NCBI GenBank assembly: GCA_026075535.2
Contig: AP026545.1
Location: 3,658,001-3,722,000 of the forward strand
Length of the DNA stretch: 64,000 nucleotides
Source of the DNA: Tricholoma matsutake
Taxonomy: Eukaryota; Basidiomycota; Agaricomycetes; Agaricales; Tricholomataceae
Reading direction: 5' to 3'
Part shown: piece by piece, positions 1-12,824 of the stretch
Layout: every line of letters begins with the position of its first letter
How positions within the stretch are numbered: position 1 is the first letter of the stretch
Program-made: the position numbers and the translations under genes
The notes under the pieces: model-generated
The model's database searches: none
The model's input: the letters and a program-made list of their open reading frames with translations, nothing else
What the model was told of the DNA's origin: nothing

Positions 1-1469
1 CTGTCAACCAGGTGCAATGTACCTAATCTTCCTTATCCAACCCCCCTGTCCTGACGTGGTTCACTATCCTCTAGCCTCCAGGAGACAACTTGAAGCCCCG
101 CGGGGACTTATCTTCGTGTAGTGCATGGACTTATGACCGAAATAACGAAATACCTACTCATGACCGTATCCGCCAGTGGCAGGCAGTTCAACTTCGTTCG
201 ACGCCGCGGTCGATAAATGTCCGATTCATATCCGTGAATCATGGTGAAGTGGCACGCTATTTTGACTGAGTCCAACCCGTGGTTGTCAAGTATCCCGAAT
301 CAAGCTAGTCGAAGTAAACGGAACAGCTGTTGTTCAGACCTCAAGAAACTAGCGTTGAATCGTGAACTCGCAGACGATGAGGCTTCCGAGGCTCGCTCCC
401 AGTTGGCACTTCAAGTTGTTATCTCAACTGCCTAGTAAATGGATCTCCTTGAACATCAATCATATTGCAACCTTGAACCCGTTTCCTTCCGCAAAGTACG
501 CCCTTCGGGTGCAAAAGATCTTTCTCCTGCTCCTCAAGATATACTTAGCGGCGTCTGTCTTGCTCGTATTATCGTGGCGCCTTGAGGTGGAGCTGAAATT
601 GCAAGGGTTCTCAAATTGCTCGACATCGCTTAGAGGGAGCTCCGGATCAGTCAGCTTTCCAAAAATCCGTGTACAGTTCATATTTTTTCAGAGCCCTGCA
701 ATAAACTTTATTGGAAGCTTACTACTATGTACGTCCGGAAATTTACCATGTCATCTGGTTTCAAGCTCTGCAGTGTTACAGAGCGCCGCCGCTATTCATA
801 TGTAAAGCCCTCTGTTTTATCTGATCCCCGGTAGGGCTGGAAAGTGTTTACTGTGTCTGGAATGCTGTTGCGTTCCTGAGTCACAACGTGTGTCAATCAG
901 AAATATACTAAGTTGTCCCGCCATCCAAACATGGCTCAGGCAAATTACAAAGTTTAGAGGGTTCAGTCATCCATGGTTCAGTCACGACAATATTACTAGT
1001 AATAATATTAGAATGCGGGCATGGCTTCGTCACGAGGAGATCACCAAGTCTGTAGAGTTTCGCCGACAGGAGACACCGTAATTCGGCACCGGGTGCTGTG
1101 GACTGAGAGGCACAGTTATCTGTGTGCAAGGGAAGGGTCGGGGGGCTTAAAAAATACAACAAAAAGCACGCATGGGATAGAAAGCCGCAACCTTTCTGCA
1201 CTCGCCACTCCCTGGTATGGCTTCTGGGCACAATTAGATAAAAATTTCATGTAAAACACGTAAAAAATGCGTTTTTACGCATCTTGCTCTGTCGTAGATT
1301 TGAGTTGGCAAATGCATTTTTCGGGACTTTAAATTTCTGCTTGACATAAACACAAGTATGCCTTCCTGAACGTGAGCTTTCAAAGCCAAACATTTTCCAT
1401 TTTGGGAACGATGGAACAATGGCGGAAAATGGTCAACTGTTAGACCGGTGAACCGTGACCGATCCCTAG

Positions 1470-1516
1470 TACATGAGCAAGCGTCGCCTCTATATACATC
1501 GACGCTTGCTCATGTA
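1470..1516. repeat. Perfect 17-bp inverted repeat (hairpin)
   Basis: The left arm 1470-1486 reads TACATGAGCAAGCGTCG and the right arm 1500-1516 is its exact reverse complement, with a 13-base loop. No coding sequence overlaps it. It could be the footprint of a small foldback element or a transcribed hairpin; the sequence alone does not say which. Confidence 0.85.
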
Positions 1517-3799
1517 TACGAGGGAGTGGTTACGAGTCTAGTCAACTGTGATTCGGCTAGTCTCCGATGCTGACCTTATAACATATAAGGTCTTTGCTTC
1601 AAAATAATAGAGGTCTTCTAACAAATTACAGGGGGAAGAGTTCTTTCCCGACCGAAAAAGTGGATTTTACCTCGGGAACTCTGTGAGTGAGATATCCGGG
1701 GGATTTTACTCCCACCATCACTGAGCAAAGACTTGGCAAAGACAGTACTGAGTAAACTGCAGTTTGACCTTTCGATGCACGTGCACAATCATTCAAATTG
1801 CAAACTAGAATCATAAAAGGGGCTGTGCGCACCCACCGTGCGTCAATCCGAGCGTCTATCAAACCCCCACGACAGGGTTTTAAAGTATCAACGTGACTAT
1901 ATGACATAAGGTCCGAACGTTTCCGATTAGATTTTCACACTAACATATCACCGAATTAACCGAATGACCCCACTGACTGCTAGACTTGGCTATATGCTAT
2001 CTAACTGATCCTCGCTCGCCGCAACACCGCCCGGCCATCAACCCCCTCACTGTCGACGACGACATCCTGCAGCCGCCGTCTGGACACGCTGACACAATTA
2101 CTCCCGCCTACAATGATTCCTACCAGGATAAAACAAGCTTCGAGCACCAGCCAATGGTGCCTCCTTTCGGAGGTTTCCTTGATCATTGATGTTCATCTTC
2201 GGCATCTTTCACCCATCCAGCGACAACCACTCACTCGACGGTTGGCAAACGATGGACATACGACTTCTATCCGCCTTGCAGGTCGTATCTATCGTGCCGA
2301 TTCGTGCGTCGGAGATTTGCCTCATAAGCCCCTCAAACCAAAGAAAACCAGTACATTACCATCTTTCCTGTCTCATATTGCTTCCTCTTCTTCTTCTCAT
2401 GTTATGGTATCTCATCAATTACTCCAGTGTCGGCGAGGTGAGTTATTATGTAACGTAGTTATGTAATATCATATTATATCCCGTGAACAAAGCTAAGGCA
2501 GTTAGGTTGAACACTCGCATAGAAAGGAGATATCATTGTACATGCTGGACTGATAGCTTGAATTGTTGCCTTAGATAGACGGAATAGAAAAGATGAACAA
2601 GGCAAGAAAAACGGCAGATACGTTAATGAGCTCCATCACATGTTTAAAAAAAAGAAGACGTGAAACGGTCGCTTTTTAATCCATGGCGATTCGCGGAAGC
2701 TCAGCCCGTCCGCGTCAAGGTTGGGAGTTTGTATGTACATACATGAATCACAAGGGATCACGCCCAGTCAAAAGTCCGCACCTGGATATCCCTCTAAATT
2801 CCGCCAAAACCCTTCACATCCCTTTCGATCCCTAACTGGGTGAGCAAAAACTTTACCTAATCAAATGTTTTCGTCATCGGCCAGCACATTCAAGATTTTT
2901 TTCGAGTTCAAGACCACCAAATGCCATTGGGTAACTTGGGTTGGCATGACGTCTTCGAACTGTTCTCCATCCTCCCATTTTCCAGTGGAGTTTGATGATA
3001 TTTATTTACTAATTTAGGCACTTGAAGTTGTCACCTCATGCGATCCCCTCCTTCCCCCGACTTTCTCTACTACCACCATCACTAACCCCTTGCACTTATG
3101 TCCATCTCACTCAATGTACTCCCCACTCATCTTTGGTTCCCTGATTTGCTCACGAAATCAATCACCTGAAGGAATGGAGAAAGATCAATGCATTCTCTCG
3201 GGTGTGTGGTGTTCCTACGCGACTATATGTGTGCCACTGACATAAAAATGACTTTCAACATGCCTTTTTCGTGAACTAGGGGCATAATTGGACCGCAAGT
3301 TGTTCCCTAACCCAAACAATTATGTGTGAAGAAACAACCGAATTGGTGACAATACAACTACTGGTACGTAGCTAGGATTCCTATTTCTGTTTTGGCCATT
3401 GAGATGTGTTTATCTTCTCTCTAGTATGGTGGTCGAGTCGCGGATGCAGCGGAATAACAAGATGATCTTGGCAGCGGTCGAACGACGCTCGAGTGGACGT
3501 GGTACGTGCTGTCCATTGCGCGTCGATTCTGTGACTAATCCTGCTTCTCCAACTCGCAGAACTGGGAACGAATACACATGCAACATGGTCAATGCAGGTC
3601 AGATCCGTTTTGACTCTGAATTTCTTTTGTTTCATACTTATCTCTTTCAATATGGGCTTCAAGCAAGGGTTCGAGAGTGGAAAAGGCTCGATAAGGGGGA
3701 CGGAAAGGGTGGGCAGGGTACTGGCAGGGGTTGGGCGGCATTGGCAAAGATAGAGGAGCATCGGAGTGTAGATTATTTTCATAGGGAAATGTAGGTATT

Positions 3800-4320
3800 T
3801 AGAGGAATACAAAAGTTTTTTGCGGTATTGCGAGGGATGGGAAGGGAACTAAACACCATGCTATACCTCTGAAACCCACAAAATCCCCCCGAATCCCTGT
3901 CCATTCCATGTTCCACAGAAAGGTATGGCAAGGGTTCTCAAGGGCTTTTCGGGGATTTGCCAGGGATTAAAATCCCCTATTGTGACAAAATACCTCGACT
4001 ACCCCTCCATATACCTGAGAATCCCTCGAGGGATTTTCAGGTATTCTCCCTTATGGATTTTTCACTGGGGATCACGGCTCACTGGCTGGACAGTAAGATA
4101 CTTCTGCGAAGGAGTATTCTGGAAATACTCCTAATACTGCCACCATACTCACCAAGGGATATTTTGCCAGTATGCATACCAATCTAGAATACTACTTCAG
4201 TACCTTCAGCACTATCAAAATATAGTACAATACTGTCGAAATACTTCTAGTGAAGTATGTTGACAATATTAGGAATACTGTCAGGATACTTTCACAGTAC
4301 CTCTCAGGCAGTATTGTGCC
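3800..4320. repeat. Short-motif repeat cluster with near-palindrome
   Basis: The first half is rich in variants of AATCCC / GGGATT, including a 34-base near-palindrome at 4011-4044 (arms ATACCTGAGAATCCCT and AGGGATTTTCAGGTAT, one mismatch, two-base centre). The second half (about 4080-4320) is packed with AATACT / AGTATT / CAGTAC variants in both orientations. This looks like a decayed foldback or MITE-type element. No target duplication was found, so its borders are approximate. Confidence 0.45.
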
Positions 4321-5160
4321 TTGCACCCAGTGGCTTGGGCAAAGTTGTGGTCAGATTATACCACATTGGAGAGACACTTCTTCAGACTGGAGTTGAACTG
4401 AGTCCGTCAGTGCACCGATTTCTGTCATTGGTATGGATCATGTGTGTTTGAGGCGTGCCTTTCAGGTCCTTTCAGGTATACAGGTGTTCGTTGGAGTTCT
4501 TGATCATTCAGTGAGCCCATCAACTCATACTCTCACCCCGTCACAGGTCAAAATTTCAGGTTCAGAAGTCATTTAAATTAGTTGTGCACGATTAATAACA
4601 CAGCTCTATTCTTGTATTCAGATTTGGTCCTTCAAATTGCAATTTAAGCTTGATATTTAATAGCTTCGCCTGTTTGTGCGCCTGCAGTATGTGCGTATGG
4701 CTAATCTAATTCACCTTCCGAGTCCATGGAAGCTGCAACATCTCTTCAAAGATAGATCGTCTTTCTTGAATATTTACGGATGTCTAAACGTAACAAGCCA
4801 ACGTAGATAGTCGTAAACAGAATGCGTAGATGTAGAGCTCGAATCATAACGTCAAAAATCAATATATAATGCGTAAAATCATGATAGATGGATGAATGGA
4901 CGGTTCGAAAGCATGATAGCGATGGCAAACGATAAATAGCAATGATCATGACATGGGAAGCCAAAGGGCGGACAAGATAGGAAATGTGAACATGGTATCA
5001 GTGAACGGAATAAGCGATCGTGAGGAATATAGATCCAGGATATATGAGAGATTCATGAAAGCATCATCCAGGGAATCACTATAGATGCGCTAGGCTCGAA
5101 AAGCCGTGGAGAAAAAGAAATCTGAAAAATCTGAGAACGAAAGAGGGAAAAAAAACTTCT

Positions 5161-8100
5161 TCAAGCTGGCAAGCGAGATAATCTCCTGGAGGCCGGCTTC
5201 CCAGGCACCATCGCCTTGATGCGCTGCATAAGCGAACCAGCATTAACCTCATCCTTCATCGCGCTCGTCGATGATGCCAACCTCTCGTCAACAGGAGCAG
5301 CAGTGGTAATCCCAAGCTCATCCACCGACATCGCCCCCTTCTGCACATCCTCGCTCGACACCGGCGGCGGCATGGGCCTTTTCGCCGAATAAAACACACG
5401 ATGACTATCGCGCTTACCATTATGCTCGCCCGCTCCAGCAGTCGCATGACCAACAGTATTACCCGCCGGACCAATGTTGTCTGACTGGTACCCCTTGCCC
5501 AGGCGCTTCACGCCCGACGTTGCCATGAGGAAGCGGTCGTACACGCCCTCCACACGGCGTTGGTATGGCGTGTCCGGGATCTGGAAGGTCAGTTTCCGGA
5601 CGGGGTAGGGCTCTACGTGGAACGGCGAGGACGTCAGGTCGTTCAATGGCTTATCGGGCCGTATGATTGATACGTCCTGCATATCTGGATCGGGGCTGCG
5701 CGTCGGAGGCGCGATAAAGAGGCTGCTATCAATAACCTGCGAAAGCCTTGGTGAGGCAGGGGGTTTATTCTCTGTAGATTTATTCAGTTATTCATCACAC
5801 GGGGAAATTTGGAAGACGGACGTTTATCCAATTCGGCCTCAAGGAACGAAATAGGTGCGATGTGCTGTTGGAACAGGTTGCCGTGAGACTTGCTTTTCTC
5901 CCTCCTCTTAGATGGCGAACCAGTCTCGAGGTCCAGGTTCAATGGGGTCTCAGGAGATAGTCCCGAGACCGTGGCACGACGCTGTCGCGAGGGTGTGTGG
6001 ATTTGTATGTCCGGTAATGACTGGCTTGGTCCCTCTGAGGGGACGGCGTCATCGGTAGTGGTCGTGTTAACGGTAGCAAAAGCACCCGTACTGTTGGCTG
6101 TGTAGTCCGCAGTGTCATCTGTGAAGATCTGGCTAGCATCGAGGATCCTACGGGGCAAATGAGAAGAACGGTTCGTGTCGAGGTTGCGGGAGGCGGAGCG
6201 GGAAACAGGTGCTAAAGGAAGGGGAGGGAGAGGCGCAAGTTTGTGCGTCGACGACGAGGCAAAGTTCTGTTGAGCATCTTCAACAACCTCTGAAAATGAA
6301 GGATAGTCAGATCTTTGAATTAAAAACAAACAGAAAAAAGAAACACGAACTTTCGACGTTTCGCATCCAAATTGTCATCCTGTCCATCCTAGAGTCGCCT
6401 GCGACACGTTCACTATGTACGGCATGACGTACAACGGGAAGAGAGGAGTTGGCTTTTACAGAATGTTAAAACACAACTCCATATGGAGGTTAGAACATAC
6501 CATCACGAAGCAGATCTTCGTCCTCCCAAGACTCCCGTTCGCTATGACTTCTTCTCGATTGTGCATCATCCTCACCAGCATCGACAGACAACGCTTGCGC
6601 AGGCGTCGTCCTGCCAGTAAGTTGTGCAATAGCTGAGGTTTTGTACAGCCGAACAGTTTTATCTGGTTTCACGACTTTAATATATCATACAATGCAAAAA
6701 ATAAAAGAACTTGCCTATAGATCTGCGGACGTTATGCCTAAAAACGCTCAGGCTAGATTCATTCGTTGAACGGATCGGCGACTCGCTTGCTTCCGCATCC
6801 GCTTCTGACTCTACAAACACATCCTCAACAAAGATGCACAGATCCACGAAGCGCAACAACATACCTGTCATGAAGGTAGACGTAGTGGGTGACATCGCAG
6901 GTGGCGATACTACTGCTCGAAGATTTTCCTTATCCGATCCACGCTCTTCCTCCTTCTCCGTCTTCTTCTGTGGGGTCTCCATTTGTTCTCTCCACTCCAC
7001 CATCTCCTTTCCCTTCTCTGCTTCTTCAATCATTTCATCCCTTTCCCTCTCAATCTCCTCCAACCTCGCCATCTCCCGCAGCCTCTCCTTCTCTCTCTCC
7101 CAATCTCTCACCCTCTCCCTGACTTGGTCTTTACCTCCCTGCCTGTCCTTCACTTTCCCCTTCCCACTCTCCTTCACTTTCTCAATATTCTGATTTACTG
7201 TTATATCAGCTAATACCCGGCTTCTGCGTCGGTCTTTGTCTTTGACGCCATCTGCAGATGGCCTCGGTAGCTGAACATGGAGCTGGGGCTGTGTCTGAAG
7301 GATGTTCTCTCGTCCATTGACGGCTCCGAACGGTTTCCGAGTGGGGGCAACGGAGTTGGTGATTACATTTAAAGACGGCGAGACGTTTTCCTTTCGGGCA
7401 GCCGATGCGAGAGGAGAGTCAGTAAGCGATCCTTTGATTGGAGATAAATCCGCGATGGGGGATGCTGGGCCATGTTTCCGATGTTGCGCTATGATAAACC
7501 CAGTTAAAGGTGAAATAATTGAAGCGATGACAACGTACATTTAGTGGCTGCGACCTTGGGTGATGGCTTGGCCTTGGTAAGTAGAGATATTGGGTGACGT
7601 TCCTTGGGTGGTTTCCCTGCCACAGGACTTAGTCCAGGGCGTGATAGAAGGTTCTCCTTCTCTTTCCATGAAGGTGTGGTATTCATCAGTTTCGACACGT
7701 CCTTCTCAAATACGATTGATGATGTGTAGCTAGAAGACCGCCCTGAAATATTCTCGTCAATCAAAAGCAGACCGAGCACTGACCAACTTCGTACGGTGAG
7801 CAGTGACAGAGGACCTGCGATAGTCCCAGAAGGAATCAGTCATGGCTTGAGGAGCGGTGTATCGTAGGTCAGCATTAGGTGTGGCCATCCGTCGGATCAT
7901 CTGCTCCATGCCCTTCGACATTTTCCAACTGCCCACCCACTTGCCTCGAAGCTAATGATCGTGGCATGAGTGACAAAATCATACAAAGATGCTGGACTTT
8001 GCAACGCACCGTTCGTGACCAGTACCTCTCTAAATCTTCCTTGCTTGTGAATTGCTCCCCGTCGGAATGCTCGAATGGTGTCCGTCCAATAAGGATCTCG

Positions 8101-9095
8101 AAGAAAGTAATCCCAAGTGACCAGACGTCCGCTTTCCGCGTGTCATGGTGTAGCCCGCGAGCGCGCTCGGGCGAGAGATACTGTTGAAGAATCAGGAATC
8201 TGTGCCCGCTTGCTTGTCAAGACGCATCTTACCTCAGGAGTACCATACGATAAGTTACTGAGAAATGCAGTACTAGATTTGACATCGTACTTTTCGGCGA
8301 AGCCAAAGTCGACAAGCACAGGGACATTCTTTGTGGAGAGAAGGATGTTTGCAGGTCTAGAGAAAGTTAGAGGAAAGGCGGAAGGAATAACAACAAAATT
8401 GCTTACTTGATGTCGTTATGAACGACACCTCTGCAGTGGAGGAAATCGATTGCGGAAAGAAGAAAACGGAACCAATCACGGGCCTTGGTTTCGTCCACTT
8501 CAACAGGAATGAGAGTAGGTAGATAGGCCCTGGAACAGAGAGTGTCAAGTTAGCAGACAGGTCAAACAGGCCACTCGACGCATCGCGGACGCGCATCCAA
8601 GGACCGATTAGCACAATTAATCAGCGAGAAACACATACATGGTAATTAACGCGTAGGAAGGTGTAATAATGAAGGAGTGAAAGGGAATGATGGAGGGATG
8701 AGGGTCAGATTTGAATGTCCTGATGATCTTCATTTCATTCCATCTGTAAGCAACAGAATTCAGCTTCTAGCGTAAAACTATAGAATGGGATGCACTAACA
8801 GTGATCTAACTCGTGCGGCTGTGGTGGATGTCTTCGAACGATGAACAAGCTTTACGGCTATCTTCTGGTCAGGCACGCTCGTCAAACCATCCCTGGTGGG
8901 CTTGGGGCGACATAGCCAGACGCTGCCCCAGTTCCCAAAGCCGATCTGAAAAAGGAAGATTAATCTACAATTGGGCTTCCGAGAGACGTCTAATCGTGCC
9001 TCTTCGATAAACTGCAAATTGTCAGACAAGACTTGGTCAGAAAGAGAGAAGATATCGGTTGGTTCCTTAGAGGAACCGGGGAGTTGTGCATCCAT
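5161..9095 (-). CDS. Serine/threonine protein kinase with long C-terminal tail
   Basis: Multi-exon gene of roughly 1000 residues. The first exon opens with MDAQLPGSSKEPTDIF and leads into a glycine loop (IGFGNWGSVW) and the ATP-binding lysine (IAVKLVHRSK). Next come a catalytic loop HNDIK|PANILLS split by an intron near 8404, the metal-binding DFG (VDFGFAEKY), an activation-segment end YGTPEYLSPERARG, and DVWSLGITFFEILIG. The kinase domain therefore has all key residues. The tail (about 5161-7780) carries a long charged stretch with strong coiled-coil character (RERVRDWEREKERLREMARL), serine-rich disordered parts and a basic C-terminal end (KPASRRLSRLPA). It resembles CAMK-type fungal kinases in layout, but I could not place the subfamily. 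The junction between FIEEA and IGFGNWG is uncertain: the 51-base stretch stays open in frame, or may be a rare GC-AG intron. Confidence 0.85.
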
Positions 9096-9727
9096 GAAGA
9101 GTCGAAGCTATAAGTACAAGAGAGAGAGACTTTCGAAGAACGAAACAAGTTCTGCTTCCAACATCGCCACAACATACACAAGCAACACGTCTTTCTCGTG
9201 CGAAAAACGCGTCAAACTCACTTCGTCACCACACCGTGAACTCGAGAACAGACTCGAAGGCGAACACGAGGCGAACATGAGGCTCGATTTGAACAAACAA
9301 TGCCCCTCGTTGATATGATACATCAAGCCGAAGCAGAAAGAAGCAGAAATTCCTTTATTTTGGGTACTTACTACGAGTTTGTTCGAAAAACGGAACAAAC
9401 ATTGTGTCTATCGTTTCAGTAATCCTTCAAAGTTCAAGTAACGTTCTTCCACACTGTCCCCCGCTACTTAATGCGAGTAAAATCCACAAATCCACACAGC
9501 CTAGTATGGTTCTGTTTTTTTCAAAGTCTTAGGAAATAACCTTACCACATATAATGTGCCTCAAGAATCCAACACATTTCACTTCACGCACAATTAGATA
9601 CACTGATGAGAAGTACAGATTCATTATTGCTTACAGCTATTGAGTCGGTGTGAGAATAGAGTGATATTCGACATATTCACTTCCCAATAACAGTGCGCCG
9701 CGGCTCTGCCCTTGATTAATTGATTGG
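9096..9727. other. Spacer between kinase promoter and CET1 3' end
   Basis: Both neighbours lie on the minus strand, so this interval holds the kinase promoter and 5' leader and the CET1 3' end. Small open frames on both strands have no recognisable similarity. No repeat or RNA gene was seen. Confidence 0.5.
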
Positions 9728-10930
9728 TTATTGCCATCCCTCGCTAGAATTCCGCACAAGTATCCTCGCATTGTTCACAAACGCGCGAATGAGTTCATCG
9801 AACGCGCTTCGGTCGTGTTCGGGTAGGTTTACGTCACCCCGCTTTGCCGCGGTCCCGAGGAGCAATTCGTGTCGCGTGAATTCCAGTTCGAGTTCGTGTA
9901 GGACTTGTGGCTAGAATATCAACCCATGTAGGTTGCTCAATAATGTACACGAAAAAAAAAAAAAAAAAAAGACCCACAGGCGCATTAGGCATACTAGACG
10001 TAACTTGTGTGAGATCGATAGTAAATTCTTCATGCGAATAGCTCATCCTGTCCTTTCTTCGCGTATGCGACACCGCGCCCAGGGGGTGGGGTACTGCATA
10101 AGTAAAACCGCAGAACCAAAAACGGAACAACTCAAAATTCCAGAGAAATGTGCAGAAGGAAGATGGAGAGTTGGGACGTACCGGGCACTTCGAGATTGAC
10201 GCTGATCCGCCAGTCCGCGGCGCGCTTGGGGCTGTAGATGTTGAGATTCCCAAGCCGGATTTTGCGCACGCACTGGGTGATGACGCCGGTCTTTTCTTCG
10301 CGCGTGACGCGCATTTTCTCGCCCCGCTGGTCGTCGGAGGTGTAGAAACTGTCGACAAGGTAGAGGTGGTTGTAGCCGAGCGGGGCGGCTGGATGTGAGG
10401 ATTGTGCAGAGGTTGTTTTGAGATCGTTCAGGAGAGTATTGAAGTGCTTGTGTTGATTCTTTCAGTTAGAGACATATTATGAACTCGGGGGTCGTATTCG
10501 AGAGAGGCGATCGAACTCACGACAGACATGTTGGATTCGAAACGGCAGTCTACTTCAGGTGACAAGACTGAATTTTATTAAGTAGCGTATTTACAAGACA
10601 TGCGATTTACATACTAGTCTCGACGAGCACAGGAGGTCGTATCCGTTGACCTGTTGCCTTGTCTCGAAGCACTCCCACCTTTGCTTCTACCTCGATGCTT
10701 CCCCCCGGGAAGTCTGGCCTTGTTTGGATCATATGGTGAATAAAATCAGCTATCTCTTTGATGAATTCATCGAGTGGTTCGACGCCGAGGATGGAGAGCG
10801 AGAGTGGGGGTAAAGAGTCCCGCATGAGTCCGTTTTGGGAATGATTGAGATGCGAGGGCGATTGGGTGAGACGAGCGCGTTTAGGTGGCGGGGGAGATGA
10901 TGATCGAGGCATTGATGCACGAACATCCAA
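9728..10930 (-). CDS. CET1: mRNA-capping enzyme subunit beta (RNA 5'-triphosphatase)
   Basis: Fungal RNA triphosphatases of the tunnel type remove the gamma phosphate of nascent pre-mRNA before guanylylation in the nucleus. The first exon has a disordered proline/serine start, then FIHHMIQTRPDFPGGSIEVE followed by AKVGVL; the glutamates in IEVEAKVG are the family's first metal-binding motif. Later exons give LYLVDSFYTS, MRVTREEKTG, IRLGNLNIYSPKRAADWR and ISVNLEVP, the last with the second acidic beta-strand motif. After an intron comes RKDRMSYSHEEFTIDLTQV, and the terminal exon gives VLHELELEFTRHELLLG and ends RILVRNSSEGWQ. The order matches the CET1 domain throughout and the core is complete, roughly 300 residues. 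The start could be MDVRAS (10930) or the nearby MPRSSS at 10912. Confidence 0.9.
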
Positions 10931-11187
10931 AGGTAAGATGCTATGTACAACTCAAAACTAGCGGTGAAACGCCAACAACACTGGCGGAACATATTCTAAT
11001 TTAGTATATCAGTTTCACACAATCTATAAAGGTCGCATTGATTTGACGTCCTCAAGTTTTTTCTTGTTTTAAACATGAGTTGTCATTATGTATAGCATTT
11101 AAAGCGTAACTACTTTCACCCTGGTCATCCATCCACTTCATGAGTCGAATACCAAGTTGAGCCCAACCTAAAGGAAGATGATATCTA

Positions 11188-12300
11188 TTACGATCCTGGA
11201 AAAAATGAAAACGATAGGCTCACTTTGTGCGAGGGGCCACCAGTAGGAGCAGCGTCGTTCAGCTTTGTTGTGTCGAGGGCAAGGCCGAAAGATGCCTTGA
11301 CACCAGGGCGCAACGTTTGAGTGTATCCTAAGCAACATGAGTGGCAGGCAGGAACACAGAACAACACAACTGACCAAGGGCGACAACTCCAGCGTTGTTG
11401 ATCTTAGCCTTGATGAAAGCAGCACTGTCGAGGTATCTGAAATAATCCATCAGAACAATAAGAAAATTTGCAGGAAAATCATGTACTAACGCCTTGGTAC
11501 CGACTTCGAGGGCAACACCACCGTGAGTATTTTTTGAGTCGTAAACTGCCTTGGCTCCGGCCTCGACGTCGGGGCTAACGCGGTGGTAGTAGCTGGCAGT
11601 GAAGGTCTTCAAGTTGTTGAGTCCGTGGATGGTGACAGCATAATCAGGGGCGTTGTAGCCGACTGCAGCAGCATAGCGTGTGATGTTGCCCTCAGTGACG
11701 TTGTAAGCAGCCTCAGCACCAATCAAGAAGCCGTCACGACCCAGAACGGAGTCGGCGGTAAAGGTGGGACCCTGTACGCGTATGATTGTCCATAAGTAAA
11801 GATGTCAAGTTCAAATAAAAAAAACTTGGTGCGTGCCTTGAACAAATCAAGCGAAGCACGACTGTGGAAGCCTGACTGCTTGTAGGCAGCGTTGAAGATA
11901 GCTGACTTGGCGCCCTTGTCAGGGAAGAGCTGGGTGTTTATATCAAGCTTGAGGCCTTTGGCAATATGGTTTTCGAGCTCGACGTTTGTACGGAGGATGT
12001 TCGAGGTAGTCCAGGTCTCGGTGACTGTGAGACCGTGCGCGCGGTCAGACCACTTGGCTTCAATGTCGCCAGCGATGAGCTCAGACTTGGTGTCACGGTT
12101 TCCGGCAGCCTTGAAGGTTACACCGGAAGGAGTGGCAGTTTTGACCTCGAGGTTAACACCCTGGAAAGGATAATCCTTGCTAAGCAAGTCACTGGAGGAC
12201 TTTCCAAGGTCCTAGGAAAAGACAAGCTCAGAAAAAAACAAAGGGTTATGATAAATATACGAACCTTCCAGGAAGGGGGAACGGGCTGAGGAAGAGACAT
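11188..12300 (-). CDS. POR1: Mitochondrial outer-membrane porin (VDAC)
   Basis: Voltage-dependent anion channel that lets metabolites and ATP cross the outer mitochondrial membrane. The protein starts MSLPQPVPPSWKDLGKSS, with the usual N-terminal helix segment DLLSKDYPF, then alternating amphipathic strands such as GVTFKAAGNRD, GLTVTETWTTSN and KLDINTQLFPDKG. It continues through FTADSVLGRDGFLIGAEAAY and GVALEVGTKA, and the late VDAC motif AAFIKAKINNAGVVALGYTQ is present. The C-terminal strand reads GPSHKVSLSFSF and ends PGS. About 290 residues after removing at least five introns, the normal family size. One possible extra intron near the C terminus (GTGAGC...TTCCAG) would replace the last strand and is judged less likely. 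Confidence 0.93.
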
Positions 12301-12606
12301 GATGGTTGGTTGAAAAGCCTTTGTCGCGAACGTTGGTGTTGACAAAATATTAGGGTGAAACCGTGGGAATTTAAACTTGAAGCGTCGGTTGCGCTACCGG
12401 CTAGTCGCATACCTATTATGTAATTCGTTGCTTTCCTTGCGATCTGCGAGTAAAGTTGGCAATGAACAGAACATAGTCTATTAGAGCGCCATTGAGCCCA
12501 CGTTTGCATCCATGCGTGGTCCAATGAAATCCAATTTCTTATTCATGTATGATTGGATCAAAATTTATTTATACACAGTGAAACGGAGAAATCCAATCAA
12601 AAAAAG

Positions 12607-12691
12607 CTCTCTGCCTGGGAGTCGAACCCAGCTTTCGCGCGCATACAGGTAGCATGACAAGCGCGTGTACTAACCGATATACTAGCAAAGA
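12607..12691 (-). tRNA. tRNA-Asp (GTC) with a short intron
   Basis: Read on the minus strand, the 5' acceptor arm TCTTTGC pairs with GCAGAGA at the 3' end (one G-T pair), followed by discriminator G. The D arm reads GTATATCGGTTAGTAC. The anticodon stem CGCGC/GCGCG encloses a TTGTCA loop with anticodon GTC, and the T arm is CTGGGTTCGACTCCCAG. About 11-13 extra bases (TGCTACCTGTA and neighbours) sit just 3' of the anticodon, where nuclear tRNA introns are found. Without them the molecule is about 72-74 bases. The exact intron edges are uncertain by one or two bases because the stem is a GC repeat. Confidence 0.9.
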
Positions 12692-12824
12692 CTTGTCAAG
12701 TCTTGGGACTTGGGCATTATAAAGAGTCTAAGCACTTGTAGAGCACTCGAGGTCTAACAGGCCTGAACGCCACTCATGACAAAAGCAGGTATAATATGAG
12801 TAGTGCAAAGACCAGCTACGGGAA

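Larger units (their letters stand above)
1..5160. other. Gene-poor spacer
   Basis: No reading frame here shows recognisable domains or a believable exon-intron chain. The longest frames (for example near 3381-3812 on minus and 3399-3794 on plus) overlap on opposite strands and have poor composition. The stretch holds a perfect hairpin at 1470-1516 and a cluster of short inverted and direct motifs at about 3800-4320, both listed separately. The last few hundred bases lie downstream of the kinase gene and should hold its 3' untranslated region. Confidence 0.6.

Noticed and set aside
6711..7213. Plus-strand serine/proline-rich frames
   Set aside because: They are the antisense of the charged coiled-coil part of the kinase tail.
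11160..11215. Extra intron replacing the porin C terminus
   Set aside because: It would remove the final beta strand KVSLSFSF that the family requires.
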